In this document: positions 4,004-5,179 of the stretch, in pieces
How positions within the stretch are numbered: the first letter of the stretch is position 1
Layout: each line of letters opens with the position of its first letter
Source of the DNA: Myxococcales bacterium
GTDB lineage: Bacteria; Myxococcota_C; UBA6777
Length of the DNA: 5,179 nt
Direction: 5' to 3'
NCBI GenBank assembly: GCA_027005175.1
Contig: JALTMC010000279.1
Location: 1-5,179, forward strand
Made by a program: the position numbers and the translations under genes
Notes under the pieces: generated by a model
The model's input: the letters and a program-made list of their open reading frames with translations, nothing else
The model's database searches: none
What the model was told of the DNA's origin: nothing

Positions 4004-4464
4004 GAGAAAGATCCTGCTTTTGGGTTTGTGGTTGTAAAATTGATGGTAAAAATAATGAGAAGAGAGAAACCTCACTGTTGTTTCAAAGTGTCGATTGTGG
4101 GGTAATACGGGGAAAGTCAGAATGGGTTCGGATTTTCTTCAAGATTGAAACAAGACCCAAGATATGCCAAAGGATAGTCTTTCGGAAATACAATCGCTAG
4201 ATTGTTGTGTTTGCGTTGGGTTCTTCTGCTTCTCTTGCGGAAGTGAAGAGATCCTGAAAAGATCGCTTGCTCCGAAAAGACCGGGTCTTTAACAAAGCGA
4301 CACACACTGAACAGACGATCATCATACAAAATAAAGAATGGACATTTGTTCAGCTCACAAGATACAGGGCATAAGCATTTGATGATTGTGGAAAAATTGC
4401 TTGAAGGGAAGTGGATCGTTTATGAAATTTAATGGCGGCACATCGATCGCACTGAGGAAGTTCA
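4004..4464. other. Divergent intergenic region without a supported gene
   Basis: 460 bp separate the small minus-strand ORF from rsmH. A 70-codon minus-strand frame (4117-4329) has no ribosome-binding sequence and no recognisable motif, so I leave it as non-coding. A short hairpin AAAGAC-CGG-GTCTTT is visible near 4279-4293. Otherwise the region should hold the two divergent promoters. No mraZ coding sequence or MraZ-box repeats (direct GTGG-type repeats) were seen. Confidence 0.5.
4397..4426 (+). promoter_or_regulatory. Candidate promoter of rsmH
   Basis: TTGCTT (4397-4402), 18-nt spacer, TATGAA (4421-4426). Each box has 4 of 6 consensus bases. The start site would lie about 30 nt before the rsmH ATG. 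A weak match. Confidence 0.3.
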
Positions 4465-5179
4465 ATGAGTTCATCATCTGGAGAACAAGCGTGGCATCTC
4501 CCCGTACTACTCGAAGAAACTGTATCCAACTGGTACCACGACAAGGGACGATCTTTTGTCGATGGGACGGTGGGTGGAGGAGGCCATACGGGGAATTTTC
4601 TGGAGAGATTTCCTGGAACTATGGTTTTGGGGATCGATCGGGATCTGGAGTCTTTGGAGAGAGCAAGCAACACATTGGCAGCCTATGGGGATCGAGTTTC
4701 ACTTCAGCGAGGCAGCTATGCGGATTTGAGTCAGCTTCTCGAATCTGCGGGTTTTCCCGAGCAAGTCGATGGGATTTTGCTCGATCTGGGAGTCAACAGT
4801 CACCAGTTGGATGCAGCCGATCGTGGATTCAGTTTTCTTCACGATGGCCCTCTCGATATGCGGTTTCAGCCCGATGTATCAAGTCAGCCAACGGCGGCCG
4901 ATCTGGTCAATCGACTCCCCGAGAGGGAGTTGACTCAGATCTTTCGCGAGTGGGGCGAAGAACCACAGGCCAAACGGGCCGCACGGGCGATCGTACAGTG
5001 GCGAAAAGAGCGGCCTTTCAAACGCACCAGCGACTTGAGAGACTGTTTGCACCAGGCCATCAAGTTCAACCCACGGAAGAAGACCGATCCAGCCACGCTG
5101 TGTTTTCAGGCGTTGCGGATCGCCGTCAATCGGGAGTTCGATCACTTGGATCGATTTCTGAAGGAGTTTCCCAATTGGG
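4465..5179 (+). CDS. rsmH: 16S rRNA (cytosine1402-N4)-methyltransferase RsmH, partial
   Basis: RsmH (MraW) adds the N4 methyl group to C1402 in the decoding centre of 16S rRNA, using S-adenosylmethionine. The first 238 codons are present and the frame runs off the right edge; the full family length is about 300-320. Motifs in order: H11-LPVLLEE at the N-terminus; VDGTVGGGGHTGNFL at 32-46 (SAM-binding glycine loop); GIDRD at 56-60 (acidic residue for the ribose); VDGILLDLGVNSHQLD at 101-116; RGFSFLHDGPLDMRF at 120-134; GEEPQAKRAARAIV around 165; PATLCFQALRIAVNREFDHL near the end. LGVNSHQ replaces the usual LGVSSPQ, and DMRF the usual DMRM. ATG 4465 has GAGGAA upstream, and an in-frame TGA at 4453-4455 excludes a longer start. 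The gene normally lies at the head of the dcw division/cell-wall cluster, which probably continues to the right. Confidence 0.97.
   Translation, partial: MSSSSGEQAWHLPVLLEETVSNWYHDKGRSFVDGTVGGGGHTGNFLERFPGTMVLGIDRDLESLERASNTLAAYGDRVSLQRGSYADLSQLLESAGFPEQVDGILLDLGVNSHQLDAADRGFSFLHDGPLDMRFQPDVSSQPTAADLVNRLPERELTQIFREWGEEPQAKRAARAIVQWRKERPFKRTSDLRDCLHQAIKFNPRKKTDPATLCFQALRIAVNREFDHLDRFLKEFPNW

Noticed and set aside
4117-4329. 70-codon minus-strand frame
   Set aside because: No ribosome-binding sequence, no motif, no neighbouring gene that would carry it; treated as non-coding.
4350-5145. Minus-strand frames of 107 and 88 codons
   Set aside because: Antisense shadows of rsmH, whose family motifs are unmistakable.

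Overview
The window looks like a bacterial chromosome of moderate GC content. It is probably a deltaproteobacterial or Myxococcota-type (possibly Bradymonadota-like) organism. That guess rests mainly on a large lipoprotein built of ASH / 'choice-of-anchor D' repeats, a type frequent in those groups, and on tRNA genes without encoded CCA. The phylum assignment is inference.

Layout, left to right. (1) Positions 1-2216 on the minus strand hold the N-terminal 738 codons of a secreted, probably lipid-anchored protein with six ASH-like beta-sandwich repeats. It runs off the left edge. A good sigma70-type promoter lies about 190 bp upstream of its start, giving a leader of about 180 nt, and a 24-bp AT-rich palindrome sits further upstream. 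(2) Positions 2217-2995 have no convincing protein gene but much structure: two GC-rich hairpins arranged as an inverted pair, a minus-strand intrinsic terminator, and a 28-nt segment with an inverted copy (25/28) in the leader of the lipoprotein gene. A transcript ending at that terminator would be complementary to the lipoprotein mRNA leader. (3) Positions 2996-3655 hold six tRNA genes, all on the minus strand. In transcription order they are GAA (Phe), CAT (Met-type), CAT (initiator-like), TTG (Gln), CAA (Leu) and TAA (Leu). They are followed by an intrinsic terminator at 2906-2936. The two Leu-anticodon tRNAs have 5-6 nt variable loops instead of the long variable arm expected of bacterial tRNA-Leu, and several members carry unusual bases or mismatches. 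(4) A strong bidirectional terminator at 3658-3696 separates the tRNA array from a small minus-strand ORF (93 aa, 3722-4003) that very tentatively resembles RebB-type R-body proteins. (5) Positions 4004-4464 are a divergent non-coding region leading into rsmH (4465 to the right edge, plus strand), the 16S rRNA m4C1402 methyltransferase that normally opens the dcw cell-wall/division cluster. No mraZ precedes it here.

The genes do not form one pathway. The most interesting parts are the atypical tRNA array and the possible small RNA / lipoprotein-leader pairing.
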